A DNA stretch of 64,000 bases from Methylobacterium sp. 77 (GTDB lineage Bacteria > Pseudomonadota > Alphaproteobacteria > Rhizobiales > Beijerinckiaceae), in NCBI RefSeq assembly GCF_000372825.1, contig NZ_KB910516.1, positions 1,210,011 through 1,274,010 on the forward strand. Direction: 5' to 3'. A model generated the notes under the pieces. The model searched no databases. It was given only the letters and a program-made list of their open reading frames with translations, and had not been told where the DNA came from. Positions 1-8,837 of this stretch are shown one piece after another (position 1 is the first letter of the stretch; the number at the start of each line of letters is the position of its first letter). The position numbers were made by a program, and so were the translations under genes.

Positions 1-268
1 CGAGGGTGTTGCGGACGAAGCCGGGCCCTTGGGTCAGCCAGTAATAGCGGACCTTGACCTTCAGCTCATCGGCGATGATCGCGGCGATCTTGTTCTCGAA
101 CCCGTCTTCCTTGCGCTCGGAGAACGGCATGTTGCCGGGATCTCCGCAGACGCGCAGGACGTCCGTGGTGACGAGATCGGGGAGCGATTGCGACAAAGCG
201 GGGCGCGCCCCTGCCGAGATCAGCAGGAGCGCGCACAGCGTCGTGGTGAAGGAACCGGAGCGAGCCAT
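1..268 (-). CDS. xoxJ: XoxJ periplasmic binding-like protein (5' part)
   Basis: This is the first 89 or so residues of a periplasmic solute-binding-like protein; the rest lies beyond the window edge. A signal peptide (hydrophobic stretch at about residues 8-22) is followed by the opening typical of MxaJ/XoxJ, with VCGDPGNMPFSE and then a DGFENKIAAIIADEL segment. XoxJ is thought to help mature or activate the XoxF dehydrogenase in the periplasm. Its ATG overlaps the xoxG stop as TGATG, so the two are translationally coupled. Identity rests on the gene order xoxF-xoxG-xoxJ plus the N-terminal sequence. Confidence 0.88.
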   Translation of the reverse strand, partial: MARSGSFTTTLCALLLISAGARPALSQSLPDLVTTDVLRVCGDPGNMPFSERKEDGFENKIAAIIADELKVKVRYYWLTQGPGFVRNTL

Positions 269-876
269 CAGCCGCCCAGGCATTCCTTCTCGGACTTCTT
301 GGCCCCTTCGGGCTTCTCTTCCTTGTCGGTCGGGCGCACGCGCGGCATCGCACCGGAGGCACGGGCCTTCAGATAGGTGTAGAGATCGTCGGCGTAGCAC
401 ATGACGTTCTTGTTATCGCCGAAGGCGGGCATCACGTTGGTGCCGCTCGAGCTGATGTCCTGCTTGCCGCCGGCGATGATGCCGATGAACTCCTCGTAGG
501 AGATGCGCTTGAGCGAGTCCTTGAGAGCGGGCGCGTAGGTCGATCCCATGGCGTCGGGGCCGTGGCAGACGTGGCATTCGGCGTGATAGCGGCGGTAGCC
601 GGAATAGGCATACCAGTCGAACTTCTTCCCGTCATTGGTGATGTGGTAGGTCGGGGCGCCATCCTTGTCGAAATACTTGCCGTCTTCGACCTTCACCGCC
701 TGATACTTGTCGATCAGCTTGGCGTCCTTTTCAGGAGCATTCGGGTCGAGCTGATTGGCCACTGCAGGATCGGCAGCAGGCTTGGCGTCTTCCGCCCGGA
801 CGGCAACGGTGGAGGCAAGGGCCAAGACGAGGGCGGCCACAAGCGGACGGATGGCGGCTTTGCTTTCGTACTGCAA
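268..876 (-). CDS. xoxG: XoxG cytochrome c, electron acceptor of XoxF
   Basis: This is a 202-residue periplasmic c-type cytochrome. A signal peptide (about residues 1-28, ending AVRA) precedes one heme site, CHVCH (Cys101, Cys104, His105). Met149 in NVMPAFG is the likely distal heme ligand. A Lys/Glu-rich tail ends ECLGG. It should accept electrons from the PQQ of XoxF. The start is TTG, supported by a GGGAGA ribosome-binding site seven bases upstream and by an N-terminus that makes a proper signal peptide; there is no better ATG. It follows xoxF after a 135-bp gap containing a hairpin and overlaps xoxJ. Confidence 0.93.
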   Translation of the reverse strand: MQYESKAAIRPLVAALVLALASTVAVRAEDAKPAADPAVANQLDPNAPEKDAKLIDKYQAVKVEDGKYFDKDGAPTYHITNDGKKFDWYAYSGYRRYHAECHVCHGPDAMGSTYAPALKDSLKRISYEEFIGIIAGGKQDISSSGTNVMPAFGDNKNVMCYADDLYTYLKARASGAMPRVRPTDKEEKPEGAKKSEKECLGG

Positions 877-956
877 CGACGTTTCTCCCTGGAGCGATCG
901 TCGACCTCATGCGGGCAACGGTCGAAGTGTTCTTAATAACGATCTAATCATAAAGA

Positions 957-982
957 TGCCGGCGCGGAAACCCGCGCCGGCA
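957..982 (-). terminator. Strong hairpin between xoxF and xoxG
   Basis: Bases 957-967 pair perfectly with 972-982 (11 bp, almost all G/C) around a 4-base loop. The hairpin lies 30 bases past the xoxF stop and about 80 bases before the xoxG start. On the transcribed strand it is followed by a weak ATCTTTA stretch, not a clean U-run. It could be a leaky terminator or a 3'-end stabiliser of the xoxF message, making more XoxF than XoxG. Confidence 0.6.
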
Positions 983-1011
983 CCCTAACTACCTAGGCTT
1001 CGTGCGACCGA

Positions 1012-2814
1012 TTAGTTCGGCAGAGCGAAGACGGTCAGCTGACCACCGAGGTTGGTGTAGTTCGAGAGGGCAGCGTAACCACCCACCGCGCCGAGACCGG
1101 CGTTCGGGTCGGTCAGGCCGGCCGCGAGGCCGATGCCGGCCCAGCCACCGACACCCGACAGGATGCCGACGAACTGCTTGCCCTTGTGGCTGTAGGTCAT
1201 CACGTTACCGATGATGCCCGACGGGGTCTTGAACTTGTAGAGTTCCTTACCCGACTTGGCATCGACAGCCTTCAGGTAGCCCTCGAGGGTACCGTAGAAG
1301 ACCACGTCACCGGCGGTGGCGAGAGCGCCCGACCAGACCGAGAACTGCTCGGCGTTCGACCACTTGATCTTACCTGCGACGCCGTCCCAAGCGATGAAGT
1401 TACCCATGCCGCCATGGCTGTTCGGAGCGGGGTACATCGCGAGGGTCGCACCGACGTAGGGCTGACCCGGGGTGTAGGACACCCGGAACGGCTCGTAGTC
1501 CATGCAGACGTGGTTGGTGGGCACGTAGAACAGGTTGGTCTTCGGCGAGAACGCAGCAGGCTGCTGGTCCTTGGTGCCGAGGGCCGCGGGGCAGATACCC
1601 TTGGAGTTGGTATCTTCACCGTTCTGCTCGGTGGAGTACTTGGCCTGGACCAGCGGGCGACCGTAGTTCTTGGAGCCCTTGTCCATGTCGACCTTGGAGG
1701 CCCAGTTCACCACCGGATCGAACTTCTCGGCGACCAGGAGCTCGCCGGTGGCGCGATCGAGGGTGTAGCCGAAGCCGTTACGGTCGAAGTGGGTGAGGAG
1801 CGGACGATCCTTGCCGTCAACCTTCTGATCCGTGAGGATCATCTCGTTGATGCCGTCGTAATCCCACTCGTCGTGCGGGGTCATCTGGTAGACCCACTTG
1901 GCCGCACCCGTGTCGGGGTTACGCGCCCAGATGGTCATCGACCACTTGTTGTCGCCCGGACGCTGCTTGGGGTTCCAGGTCGAGGGGTTGCCCGAACCGT
2001 AATACATCAGGTCGAGCTTGGGATCGTAGGAGAACCAGCCCCAGGTGCAGCCGCCGCCCGTCTTCCACTGATCGCCTTCCCAGGTCTTCAGCGAGGAGTC
2101 CTTGCCGACCGGCTTGCCGAGAGACGTCGTCTTCTCGCCATCCATGATCATCTGCTCGTCGGTGCCGATGGAGTAGCCGCGCCACACCTTCTTGCCCGAC
2201 TTGGCGTCGTAGGCGGTGACGTGGCACTGCACGCCGAACTCGCCGCCCGAGATGCCGACGATGATCTTGTCCTTCACCGGAAGAACCGTCGCGGTGTTGG
2301 TCTCGCCCTTCTTGGGGTCGCCGTTCACCACGGACCAGTTCACCTTGCCCGACTTCGCGTCGAGCGAGACGACGGTCGTGTCGGCCTGGTGCAGGATGAT
2401 CGCGCCGTCGGCATAGGCCAGGCCACGGTTCACCGTGTCACAGCACATCACCGGGATCACCGACGGGTCCTGCTTGGGCTCGTACTTCCAGACGATCACG
2501 CCGTCCTTGTCGAGGTCGAGGGCGTAGACGATGTTCGGGAAGGGGGTGTGGACGTACATCATGTTGCCGACGACGAGAGGCGAACCCTCGTGGCCGCGAA
2601 GAACGCCCGTCGAGAACGTCCAGGCAACCTGCAGCTGCTTCACGTTGCTGGCGTTGATCTGGTCGAGCTTCGAATAGCGCGTGTTGGCGTAGTCGACCGT
2701 CTGAAGAACCTGCTGGGCCGGATCGGCCGTGCGCTTCAGGACGTCGTCATTGGCGAAGGCGGGGGCCGAAGCCACCAGACCAGCGCCGAGTGCGAGAAGA
2801 TGGACCGCTCTCAT
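1012..2814 (-). CDS. xoxF: Lanthanide-dependent PQQ methanol dehydrogenase XoxF
   Basis: This periplasmic quinoprotein oxidises methanol (and often formaldehyde) using PQQ and a lanthanide ion. It is 600 residues, the usual XoxF length. A signal peptide ends at about residue 21 (APAFA). The vicinal disulfide Cys124-Cys125 of the PQQ site is in [15 protein letters not shown] places the catalytic Asp318 two residues before Asp320. Asp320 is the extra metal ligand that marks XoxF; calcium-type MxaF has Ala there. Beta-propeller repeats run through the protein. The start is chosen at residue MRAVHLL because GGAGGAATGC precedes it and it opens the signal peptide; a longer reading upstream has neither. 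xoxG and xoxJ follow. Confidence 0.97.
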   Translation of the reverse strand: MRAVHLLALGAGLVASAPAFANDDVLKRTADPAQQVLQTVDYANTRYSKLDQINASNVKQLQVAWTFSTGVLRGHEGSPLVVGNMMYVHTPFPNIVYALDLDKDGVIVWKYEPKQDPSVIPVMCCDTVNRGLAYADGAIILHQADTTVVSLDAKSGKVNWSVVNGDPKKGETNTATVLPVKDKIIVGISGGEFGVQCHVTAYDAKSGKKVWRGYSIGTDEQMIMDGEKTTSLGKPVGKDSSLKTWEGDQWKTGGGCTWGWFSYDPKLDLMYYGSGNPSTWNPKQRPGDNKWSMTIWARNPDTGAAKWVYQMTPHDEWDYDGINEMILTDQKVDGKDRPLLTHFDRNGFGYTLDRATGELLVAEKFDPVVNWASKVDMDKGSKNYGRPLVQAKYSTEQNGEDTNSKGICPAALGTKDQQPAAFSPKTNLFYVPTNHVCMDYEPFRVSYTPGQPYVGATLAMYPAPNSHGGMGNFIAWDGVAGKIKWSNAEQFSVWSGALATAGDVVFYGTLEGYLKAVDAKSGKELYKFKTPSGIIGNVMTYSHKGKQFVGILSGVGGWAGIGLAAGLTDPNAGLGAVGGYAALSNYTNLGGQLTVFALPN

Positions 2815-3516
2815 GCATTCCTCCGACAAGTCTTTACACAGCTGGAAAGCAGTATGACCTGCGCCCTTTGTGCGACCTGTTGTTTGCGACAGGGATAGAT
2901 CACTTCGATAGGGTCTCGTCGGCAGTTGTTCTCGCGATATTCTCGCCCAAACCACCGCCTCCTATCCCGGTCGCCGCTACCCCTTTGCGGCGCCCCTCGG
3001 AACCGAAGCTTGAATGAACTCTAAGAAAAATCGCGGCTGCGTCAACTCGATTGAGCAGGCTTGAGACCGGGGTCCATCAAGTCCTGGTGAACGAATGTCT
3101 TCGCCGGCCCATTTCGTTAGCGGTCGCACATAGAAATGTTGCGCTGCAAAATTCAAAATTCCGAAGACAAAAGCTTTTGGAACTCTCAAGCCTTTCTATG
3201 CGCGCCACGCATGCGAGCGCCTTGATATGCCAGACCCTCTACGAATAGGCAGGCGACGTTCGAAAGAACGATCAATCCGTCCGGTTCAGCGACAAATTGG
3301 AGCCGCCCAACACAGCATTATAATGCAATCTTGCATCATAAGTATTACGCCGTCGGAACGGGCCGGCGGCTTCGATTGGGCACGATTCGATCAAGCGCTG
3401 CGTTGTCTCGCCGCACGGCTACGCAGTGGTCCGCTGTCGGAACATGGGCCTCGTACCCATGTGCATAATGTCGCGTCCGCGAAATTATGCCCTTTGCCGC
3501 TGCCGGAGGGGGCTTT
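2815..3516. promoter_or_regulatory. Long xoxF upstream region
   Basis: These 702 bases lie between the start of xoxF and the stop of the upstream ABC ATPase gene, which is on the same strand. I see no convincing gene. The base composition is lower in GC than the flanks, as expected for a regulated promoter. It holds the palindrome at 3318-3341 and shorter inverted repeats (3442-3448 with 3456-3462; 3463-3469 with 3484-3490) near the ABC gene end. xox/mxa switching by lanthanides is known in methylotrophs, so control sites are expected here; none is proven. Confidence 0.5.
3318..3341. repeat. Near-perfect palindrome upstream of xoxF
   Basis: Two 11-base arms (TTATAATGCAA and TTGCATCATAA) match with one mismatch around a 2-base spacer, a classic dimeric-regulator operator shape. 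It lies about 500 bases upstream of the xoxF start and 175 bases beyond the ABC ATPase stop. Confidence 0.5.
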
Positions 3517-4266
3517 TCAGGCGGCGATCACGCCCGGAAAGCGATTCGCGAGATCCTTTCGGGTCGCCTCGGCCCAGGCCCGGTCTCGTCCCCCCCTCGG
3601 CCGGTCGAGCGCAACATCGGCGAGCAGGCTCGCCGGACGCGCCGAGACGAGCAGCAGACGATCCGCGATCTCGATGGCCTCGGCGACGTTGTGGGTCACC
3701 ATGAGCACGCCCATCCCCTCGCGTCCCACGGCCTCCACCACGATCTCTCGCAGGGCGGCGGCGGCGGTGTCGTCGAGGGAAACGAAGGGCTCGTCGAGGA
3801 CGAGGATGCGGGGGCGAAGGGCGAGCGCGCGGGCCAGGGCCACGCGACGCGCCATGCCTAGGGAGAGCTTGCCCGGGTAGCGGCCGCGCCACGGCGTCAG
3901 CCCGAGGGACTCGAACAGGGCGTCGAGGTCGCGCCCCCGCTCGGGGCGGGGCAGGCCGAGACGGACATTCTGCTCGACCGTGCGCCAGGGCAGGAGGCGA
4001 GGCTCCTGGAAGACCATGGCGATCCCGGCCTCGCCCGGATCCGGCGAGACCGTACCGTCAAAGGCGGCGTCGAGTCCCAGCAGGATGCGCAGGGTGGTGG
4101 TCTTGCCGGCGCCCGAAGGGCCGATGAGGCAGGCGATCTCCGAGCGGCGGACGGCGAAGGAGAGGTCGCGCACCGCCTCCACCGGCTCCGGGCCGCCGGC
4201 CCCGTAGACCTTGCTGCGGATGGAGACGGACAATGCGTCGGTCATCTCAGCGCCAGCGTCGGACAT
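3517..4266 (-). CDS. ABC importer ATPase, sulfonate/nitrate type
   Basis: This 249-residue ATPase has Walker A GPSGAGKT (49-56), a variant signature LSLGMA (134-139) in place of LSGG, and Walker B ILVLDEP (154-160). It resembles the SsuB/TauB/NrtD family that energises uptake of sulfonates, taurine, nitrate or related small molecules. It is the last gene of a binding protein-permease-ATPase operon. The first ATG overlaps the permease gene by 20 bases; the ATG at 4245, one base after the permease stop, is an equally good start. The substrate cannot be read from the sequence. Confidence 0.87.
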   Translation of the reverse strand: MSDAGAEMTDALSVSIRSKVYGAGGPEPVEAVRDLSFAVRRSEIACLIGPSGAGKTTTLRILLGLDAAFDGTVSPDPGEAGIAMVFQEPRLLPWRTVEQNVRLGLPRPERGRDLDALFESLGLTPWRGRYPGKLSLGMARRVALARALALRPRILVLDEPFVSLDDTAAAALREIVVEAVGREGMGVLMVTHNVAEAIEIADRLLLVSARPASLLADVALDRPRGGRDRAWAEATRKDLANRFPGVIAA

Positions 4267-5008
4267 GGGCTTCGAGACGCTGGAGGATCAGGATGTCGAT
4301 GGCGATCATCACACTCATGAAGACGACGCTGTAGCCGATGATGGCCGCGACGTTCAGGCTCTGGACGAAGTAGAAGTTGATGGCGAACCCGACGCCGTTC
4401 GGCCGTCCGAGCAGCTCGATCACCAGCACGATCTTCCAGGCCAGCGAGAGGCCGGACCGGGCCGCGGCCACCACGAAGGGTTGGAGCTGCGGCACCAGCA
4501 CGTGGGCGATCCAGGTGCGGCGGTCGAACCGGTAGGTGCGCGCCATCTCTTCCAGGCCCGGATCGAGGCCGCGCGCGCCCTCGCGCACGATCACCGCCAC
4601 GTTGGGCAGCTTGTTGAGCACCACCGCCAGCACCGCGGCCCCTTCGTTGAGGCCGACCCAGATGTAGGCCAGCACCGTGATGACGAGGGCGGGCGTGTTG
4701 AGCAGGATGAGGAGCGGCGTGTCGAGGGCGAGGTTCAGGCCCTTCAGCCGCCCCAGCGCGATGCCGAGCAGCACGCCGAGTCCCATGGCGATGAAGAAGG
4801 ACACGCCCACCCGCGTGAGGGTGATGCCGACATTGCGCCAGAGGTCGCCGCTGGCGGATTCGCTGACGATGAAGTCGAGGATCGCCAGCGGGGCCGGCAG
4901 CAGCCGCGATCCCGCCAGGCCCGCCGCCACCTGCCAGGCCGCCAGCAGCAGCAGCACGGAGACGAGCCGGGTCGCCAATCCCATGGCGTTGGAGCCGCGC
5001 CGGATCAC
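4247..5008 (-). CDS. ABC importer permease, SsuC/TauC type
   Basis: This 253-residue inner-membrane permease has about six hydrophobic segments and an EAA-like loop near residues 140-165 (GLEEMARTYRFDRRTW). The family moves sulfonates, taurine, nitrate or bicarbonate. It sits between the ATPase gene (overlapping) and the binding-protein gene (34-base gap), forming one operon. An alternative start is the ATG eight codons in. Confidence 0.88.
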   Translation of the reverse strand: MIRRGSNAMGLATRLVSVLLLLAAWQVAAGLAGSRLLPAPLAILDFIVSESASGDLWRNVGITLTRVGVSFFIAMGLGVLLGIALGRLKGLNLALDTPLLILLNTPALVITVLAYIWVGLNEGAAVLAVVLNKLPNVAVIVREGARGLDPGLEEMARTYRFDRRTWIAHVLVPQLQPFVVAAARSGLSLAWKIVLVIELLGRPNGVGFAINFYFVQSLNVAAIIGYSVVFMSVMIAIDILILQRLEAHVRRWR

Positions 5009-5042
5009 CGGTCGCCGTGCCGATGGGAGACGCGGGCGAGGC

Positions 5043-6047
5043 TCAACCGTTTCCGGCCCCGTCGAAATACAGGCCGGCGGGCAGAGTCGTTCCCACTCCC
5101 ACCAGGCGCTCGCCGCCGAGCTTGGCCAGCACGCCGAACAGGCGCTCGCCGTCTCCGCGTTCCGTGGCGATCGCCCGGCGCGGGATGCCGGCGAGGAAAT
5201 CGCGCTTCAGGGCGTCGAAGGTCGCCTCGTCCTCGGCCGACATCAGCGGCCGCACCACGTCCCAGGCTGTGGGGTCGGTGGCGAGCAGCTCCTTGGCGGT
5301 CCGCGAGGCACGGGCGAAGCCGGCGATCGCCTCGGCCTTGCCCGAGACCGTGCTGCCCTCGAACAGGTAGCCGAGGAGGGCGATGGAGCCGGTGGCCCCG
5401 AAGGCCCGCATGATGTCGTCGGAGCCGATGAGGCGGCGGAAGCCCTTGGGCTCGAGCCGGGCGCAGTAGGTCCAGTAGAGCAAGGCGGCGTCGAGCTCGC
5501 CCTGTTCCAGCTTGAGCGCCAGGAGCGGCGGCGCGCCGTAGGCGATCTGGGCCTGCGATTCGAGATCGATCCCGGCGGCATCCTTGGCCTGGGCCTTGAG
5601 CAGGAGCCAGTTCTTGTCGAGGGGGCCGCCGGCGATGCCGAGGCGCTTGCCGACGAGATCCTTGAGGCCGCCGATGGCGCTGCCGGGCGGCACCATCAGT
5701 GAGCCTTCGGTGGTGGAATAGGGGATGAATCGCATCGCCCTGCCCTCGTTGCCGAGGCGCGCCGCCCAGATCAGGTCGCCGAGGATGGTATCGACCTGAC
5801 CGCCGAGGAAGGCGATCCGCGCGGCATCGTTGCCGGCGAGCTTGACCACGTCGAGGGTGAAGCCGTTGGCGGTGTCGAGGCCGCGCGCCTTGATGACGGC
5901 CGCCTCCCAGGACACGGTGCCGAAGGGCAGGCTGCCGACGCGCACGGTCGCCGCTGCGGCCGCGGCCGGCACGACCGCGCCGGCCATGACCGTACCCGCC
6001 ATCGGCCAGAGCGCCGCCGTCGCGAGCAATCCGCGCCGTGACAGCAT
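5043..6047 (-). CDS. ABC importer substrate-binding protein
   Basis: This 334-residue periplasmic binding protein is of the SsuA/TauA/NMT1-like type. The N-terminus MLSRRGLLATAALWPMAG looks like a twin-arginine signal, followed by an Ala-rich cleavage region. The mature start, TVRVGSLPFGTVSWE, has the usual 'feature + partner' pattern of this family. The second of two close ATGs is chosen because GGGAG lies nine bases ahead of it; the first (6053) is only three bases from that site. The substrate is unknown. Its closeness to xoxFGJ on the same strand is suggestive only. Confidence 0.85.
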   Translation of the reverse strand: MLSRRGLLATAALWPMAGTVMAGAVVPAAAAAATVRVGSLPFGTVSWEAAVIKARGLDTANGFTLDVVKLAGNDAARIAFLGGQVDTILGDLIWAARLGNEGRAMRFIPYSTTEGSLMVPPGSAIGGLKDLVGKRLGIAGGPLDKNWLLLKAQAKDAAGIDLESQAQIAYGAPPLLALKLEQGELDAALLYWTYCARLEPKGFRRLIGSDDIMRAFGATGSIALLGYLFEGSTVSGKAEAIAGFARASRTAKELLATDPTAWDVVRPLMSAEDEATFDALKRDFLAGIPRRAIATERGDGERLFGVLAKLGGERLVGVGTTLPAGLYFDGAGNG

Positions 6048-6327
6048 GAGCATCGTCTCCCTGGGACCGGATATGGGGCCGGATCGAGCCGCTTTCCGGC
6101 CCCATGGCTGGGACCGTTCGGCCATTATTCTTATTTCATAGGGTCTCCCATCCCTGCCGTCCACCGATCGCCCCTGCGGTCCAGTGCCCGCCGGGCGCGG
6201 ATTCACGCGACGACGGGAAACCTGCCCGCGCGATCTTGCCCGGACCCGCCGCTCGGGGCAGGGTCCGATGCAGGGGCGCCCCATATCGCCACCACGACAT
6301 CATCACCATTGAACGGGAGTGCAGGCC

Positions 6328-6705
6328 ATGGCCGGATCGCGCGAAGACGTCATCGACGACGCCACCATCGCGGAGCGCCTGGCCGCCGAGCTGCCGGCCT
6401 GGACCTACGAGGGGGGCTGGATCCGGCGGACCTACAAGACGGCGAGCTGGAAGAGCACGCTGATGGTCATCAACACGGTGGGCCACCTCGCGGAAGCCGC
6501 CTGGCACCATCCGGACCTCACCGCCTCCTATGCCTGGGTCGAGGTGCGGCTGATGAACCACGCCGCCAAGGGCATCACCGACAAGGATTTCGCGCTGGCC
6601 AGGAAGATCGAGGAGGTCGTCGGCTGGCAGCCGGGCACGGAAGGGCAGGGCCTCGAAGGCACGCCCACAGACGCGCGCTTCGCCTACATCAAATACGACA
6701 AGTAG
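6328..6705 (+). CDS. phhB: 4a-hydroxytetrahydrobiopterin dehydratase
   Basis: This 125-residue pterin-4a-carbinolamine dehydratase (PCD/DCoH fold) dehydrates 4a-hydroxytetrahydropterins, regenerating the pterin cofactor of aromatic amino acid hydroxylases. The family signature E-x3-H-H-P is present as E56-AAW-H60-H61-P62. Length is typical. The ATG is chosen over an upstream GTG because GGAG lies eight bases ahead. No phenylalanine hydroxylase gene is nearby, so the physiological pterin is not clear. Confidence 0.9.
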   Translation: MAGSREDVIDDATIAERLAAELPAWTYEGGWIRRTYKTASWKSTLMVINTVGHLAEAAWHHPDLTASYAWVEVRLMNHAAKGITDKDFALARKIEEVVGWQPGTEGQGLEGTPTDARFAYIKYDK

Positions 6706-6708
6706 GAA

Positions 6709-6930
6709 TCACTGCGGCTCCTTCACCCTCCGGCACTCGGTCTTGAGATAGGCGGTCTTGCCGATCTCCTCGCTCAGATCGGTGCGGGAGATGATCTCCT
6801 GCCAGCCGTTGGTGCAGCCGAGCTCGTTCGAGACGCGGACCTTGCGCACCTCGCTCGCCTTGTCGTCCGAGCAGGATTCGATCGGGATCGCGTTGGCGCA
6901 GACGAGCACGACGGCGATGAAGGTGTTCAT
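6709..6930 (-). CDS. Tiny exported Cys-containing protein, copy 1
   Basis: This 73-residue unknown has a short hydrophobic N-terminus (MNTFIAVVLVCANAI) and three later cysteines (SCSDD, LGCTN, TECRR) plus a YLKTECRR end. A GGAG site six bases before the ATG supports the start. It is clearly paralogous to the protein at 49734-49940 (same MNT opening, same spacing of cysteines, same Y-x-KT-x-C-x-RR end). It is probably secreted or lipid-anchored in the envelope. It converges with phhB, leaving only three bases between the stops. Confidence 0.72.
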   Translation of the reverse strand: MNTFIAVVLVCANAIPIESCSDDKASEVRKVRVSNELGCTNGWQEIISRTDLSEEIGKTAYLKTECRRVKEPQ

Positions 6931-7108
6931 GAAGGGCTCCAATGCGAGGCGGGGCCGCGCCCCTCGGCCCTTACGTAGGGCGGAGGCGTTCGGTTTCGCG
7001 GGAGCGCTTCCGTCTCGTGCGCGAAAACGGCCCTGTTTCACGGACGGCGGCGGAGCCTCGCTTCCGAAGCGCCGACCGTGGATGCGGGTCTGCGATGCCA
7101 CCGAACCC

Positions 7109-7960
7109 TCATCCCAGCTCGACGAACCGCTCGGCCGAATAGGTCGCGCCCTCCACCGGGTTGGCGATCCAGCGGGTGCGGCCGACCCGCAGGTCGTGGC
7201 CGGCGTGGAAATGGCCGGAGATCCAGAGTTCGGGGCGGCTCGCCTCGGGGAGGTCGTCGAGGGCGGTGGTGGCGTAGAAGGCCGGCACCCACCAGGGCAC
7301 GCCGGGCACGGTTCGGAAGGCGTCGGCCGCCAGCGGGCTCGCCGGATGATGGGTCACCACCACCGTGGCGCCGGGATGCGGCACCGCCAGGGCGGCGGCG
7401 AGCTCGGCCTTCTGCGCCAGATGCGCCGCCATCGCATCGGCCGGCGACCAGACCGTGCCGTCGCCGTTGCGGATCGAGCCGCGGAACTCGCGCGACCCGG
7501 TCACCGGGTCGGTCATCCGCGCGGCGGCGAAGGCGACGGGATCGTCCGGGCGGTCGGCGACGGTCTCGTCGAGCCAGCGGCCGGCGAGCGACCAGTCGCT
7601 CCACAGGGTCGTGCCGACGAAGCGGATGCCGTCGAGGACGACGCTTTGCCCATGGTTGAGGAGGTGGACCGGGCCGCACTCCCCCGAGGAATTGACCCGC
7701 GCCACCTCGGCCTCCAGCGCGGCGATCAGTTCGGGCGCGGTGCGGGCATCGCCGGTCGGCGCATAATGCTCGTGGTTCCCCGGCACGAGCACGATGGGGC
7801 GGCCCTGCGCGATCTCCCGCAGGGCGGCGAGGCCGAGTTCGGGCCGGCCTTCGTAGAGGTCGCCGGGACAGACCAGCACGTCGAACGCCGCGGCCGGCCG
7901 CGCGATCGTCTCCGGACGCCGGCGCTCGAGATGCAGGTCGGAGATCGGGAACAGGCGCAT
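7109..7960 (-). CDS. Metallophosphoesterase
   Basis: This 283-residue calcineurin-type phosphoesterase has the metal-binding motifs in order: SDLHLE (Asp8, His10), CPGDL, PGNHEHY, a VVTHHPAS block and WISGHFHAGHD near the C-terminus. It should hydrolyse a phosphodiester or phosphomonoester in the cytoplasm; the substrate is unknown. The start is set at the Met that opens MRLFPISDLHL, as is usual for this family; an in-frame ATG lies five codons upstream. Confidence 0.87.
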   Translation of the reverse strand: MRLFPISDLHLERRRPETIARPAAAFDVLVCPGDLYEGRPELGLAALREIAQGRPIVLVPGNHEHYAPTGDARTAPELIAALEAEVARVNSSGECGPVHLLNHGQSVVLDGIRFVGTTLWSDWSLAGRWLDETVADRPDDPVAFAAARMTDPVTGSREFRGSIRNGDGTVWSPADAMAAHLAQKAELAAALAVPHPGATVVVTHHPASPLAADAFRTVPGVPWWVPAFYATTALDDLPEASRPELWISGHFHAGHDLRVGRTRWIANPVEGATYSAERFVELG

Positions 7961-8045
7961 CGTTGAGGGTCTCATCGTGTTGGCGATGCCGCGCCCCGGC
8001 ACGGTCGCGCTCCGGCAAGCGGCGAAATCGTCGGATGGCGGGTCA

Positions 8046-8657
8046 TCATGAAGCGGGATGGGCCGCGCGCCATTCGGCGCGGGCGGCCTTGAGGATGTCC
8101 ACCGCCGAATCGGCGTTGAGCACGGCGATACCGGCCGCCACCACGAGATCGGGCCAGGGCGAGAGCGTCAGCGCGGTGACGAGGCCGGCGCCGATGATGG
8201 CGAGGTTGGCGAAGGCGTCGTTGCGGGCCGAGAGGTAGGCCGCGCGGGTCAGGCTTCCCCCGCCCTCGCGGTGGCGCGCCAGCATGGTGGCGCAGAGGAG
8301 GTTCACGGCGAGGGCGCCGAGGCCGGCCAGCGTCAGCGGCAGGGGGGCGGGGGGCGCCATGTCCGAGAGCTTCTCCCAGGCGGCATAGGCGGTGGCCAAA
8401 GCGGGCAGCAGCAGGATGCCGGCCAGCGCCATGCCGAGCCGGGCCCGGTTGCGCAGGCTCCAGCCGATCCCGGCGAAGATCAGCAGGTTGAGGGCCGCAT
8501 CCTCCAGGAAATCCAGGCTGTCGGCGATGAGCGCGAGGGAGCCGATCGACACCGCCACGGCGATCTCGACGGTGAAATAGGCGAGGTTCAGCCCCGCCAC
8601 CCGGAGGACGACCGGGCGCAGGGTGGTGGGAATCGCCGGTGCGGACGCGTCGTTCAT
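8046..8657 (-). CDS. Short CDF-type cation efflux protein
   Basis: This 203-residue membrane protein has about six hydrophobic segments and resembles the membrane half of cation diffusion facilitators. TM2 carries D49-x3-D53 (ADSLDFLED), as in Fe/Zn exporters such as FieF. In TM5 the usual H-x3-D reads S143-x3-D147 (YLSARNDAFANL). The C-terminal cytoplasmic dimerisation domain is absent. It may use a different metal or have lost transport. The start at 8657 opens a normal protein; longer readings upstream make no sense. Confidence 0.75.
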   Translation of the reverse strand: MNDASAPAIPTTLRPVVLRVAGLNLAYFTVEIAVAVSIGSLALIADSLDFLEDAALNLLIFAGIGWSLRNRARLGMALAGILLLPALATAYAAWEKLSDMAPPAPLPLTLAGLGALAVNLLCATMLARHREGGGSLTRAAYLSARNDAFANLAIIGAGLVTALTLSPWPDLVVAAGIAVLNADSAVDILKAARAEWRAAHPAS

Positions 8658-8837
8658 CGGCTCTCGGGATCGGCTCTCGAAACAGTCTTTGCCTCTTGGA
8701 CCGACGACGACAGGCCTGTCGAGCCACGATTTTCGGTGTCCTTGCGCTGGATTTGCAGCAGCGCTTGTGCGACGCGACACGTCGGATGCGGGACCATGTC
8801 CCGCGAGTACGACGTGAGACCGGGGGGAGACCGACCG

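Noticed and set aside
1186..2898. A 570-codon open frame on the plus strand opposite xoxF
   Set aside because: It is an antisense shadow of xoxF caused by high GC; it has no ribosome site and a composition unlike a real protein.
3442..3490. Two short inverted repeats near the end of the ABC ATPase gene as a terminator
   Set aside because: Arms are only seven bases with loops of seven or fourteen and no U-run on the needed strand; not strong enough to call.
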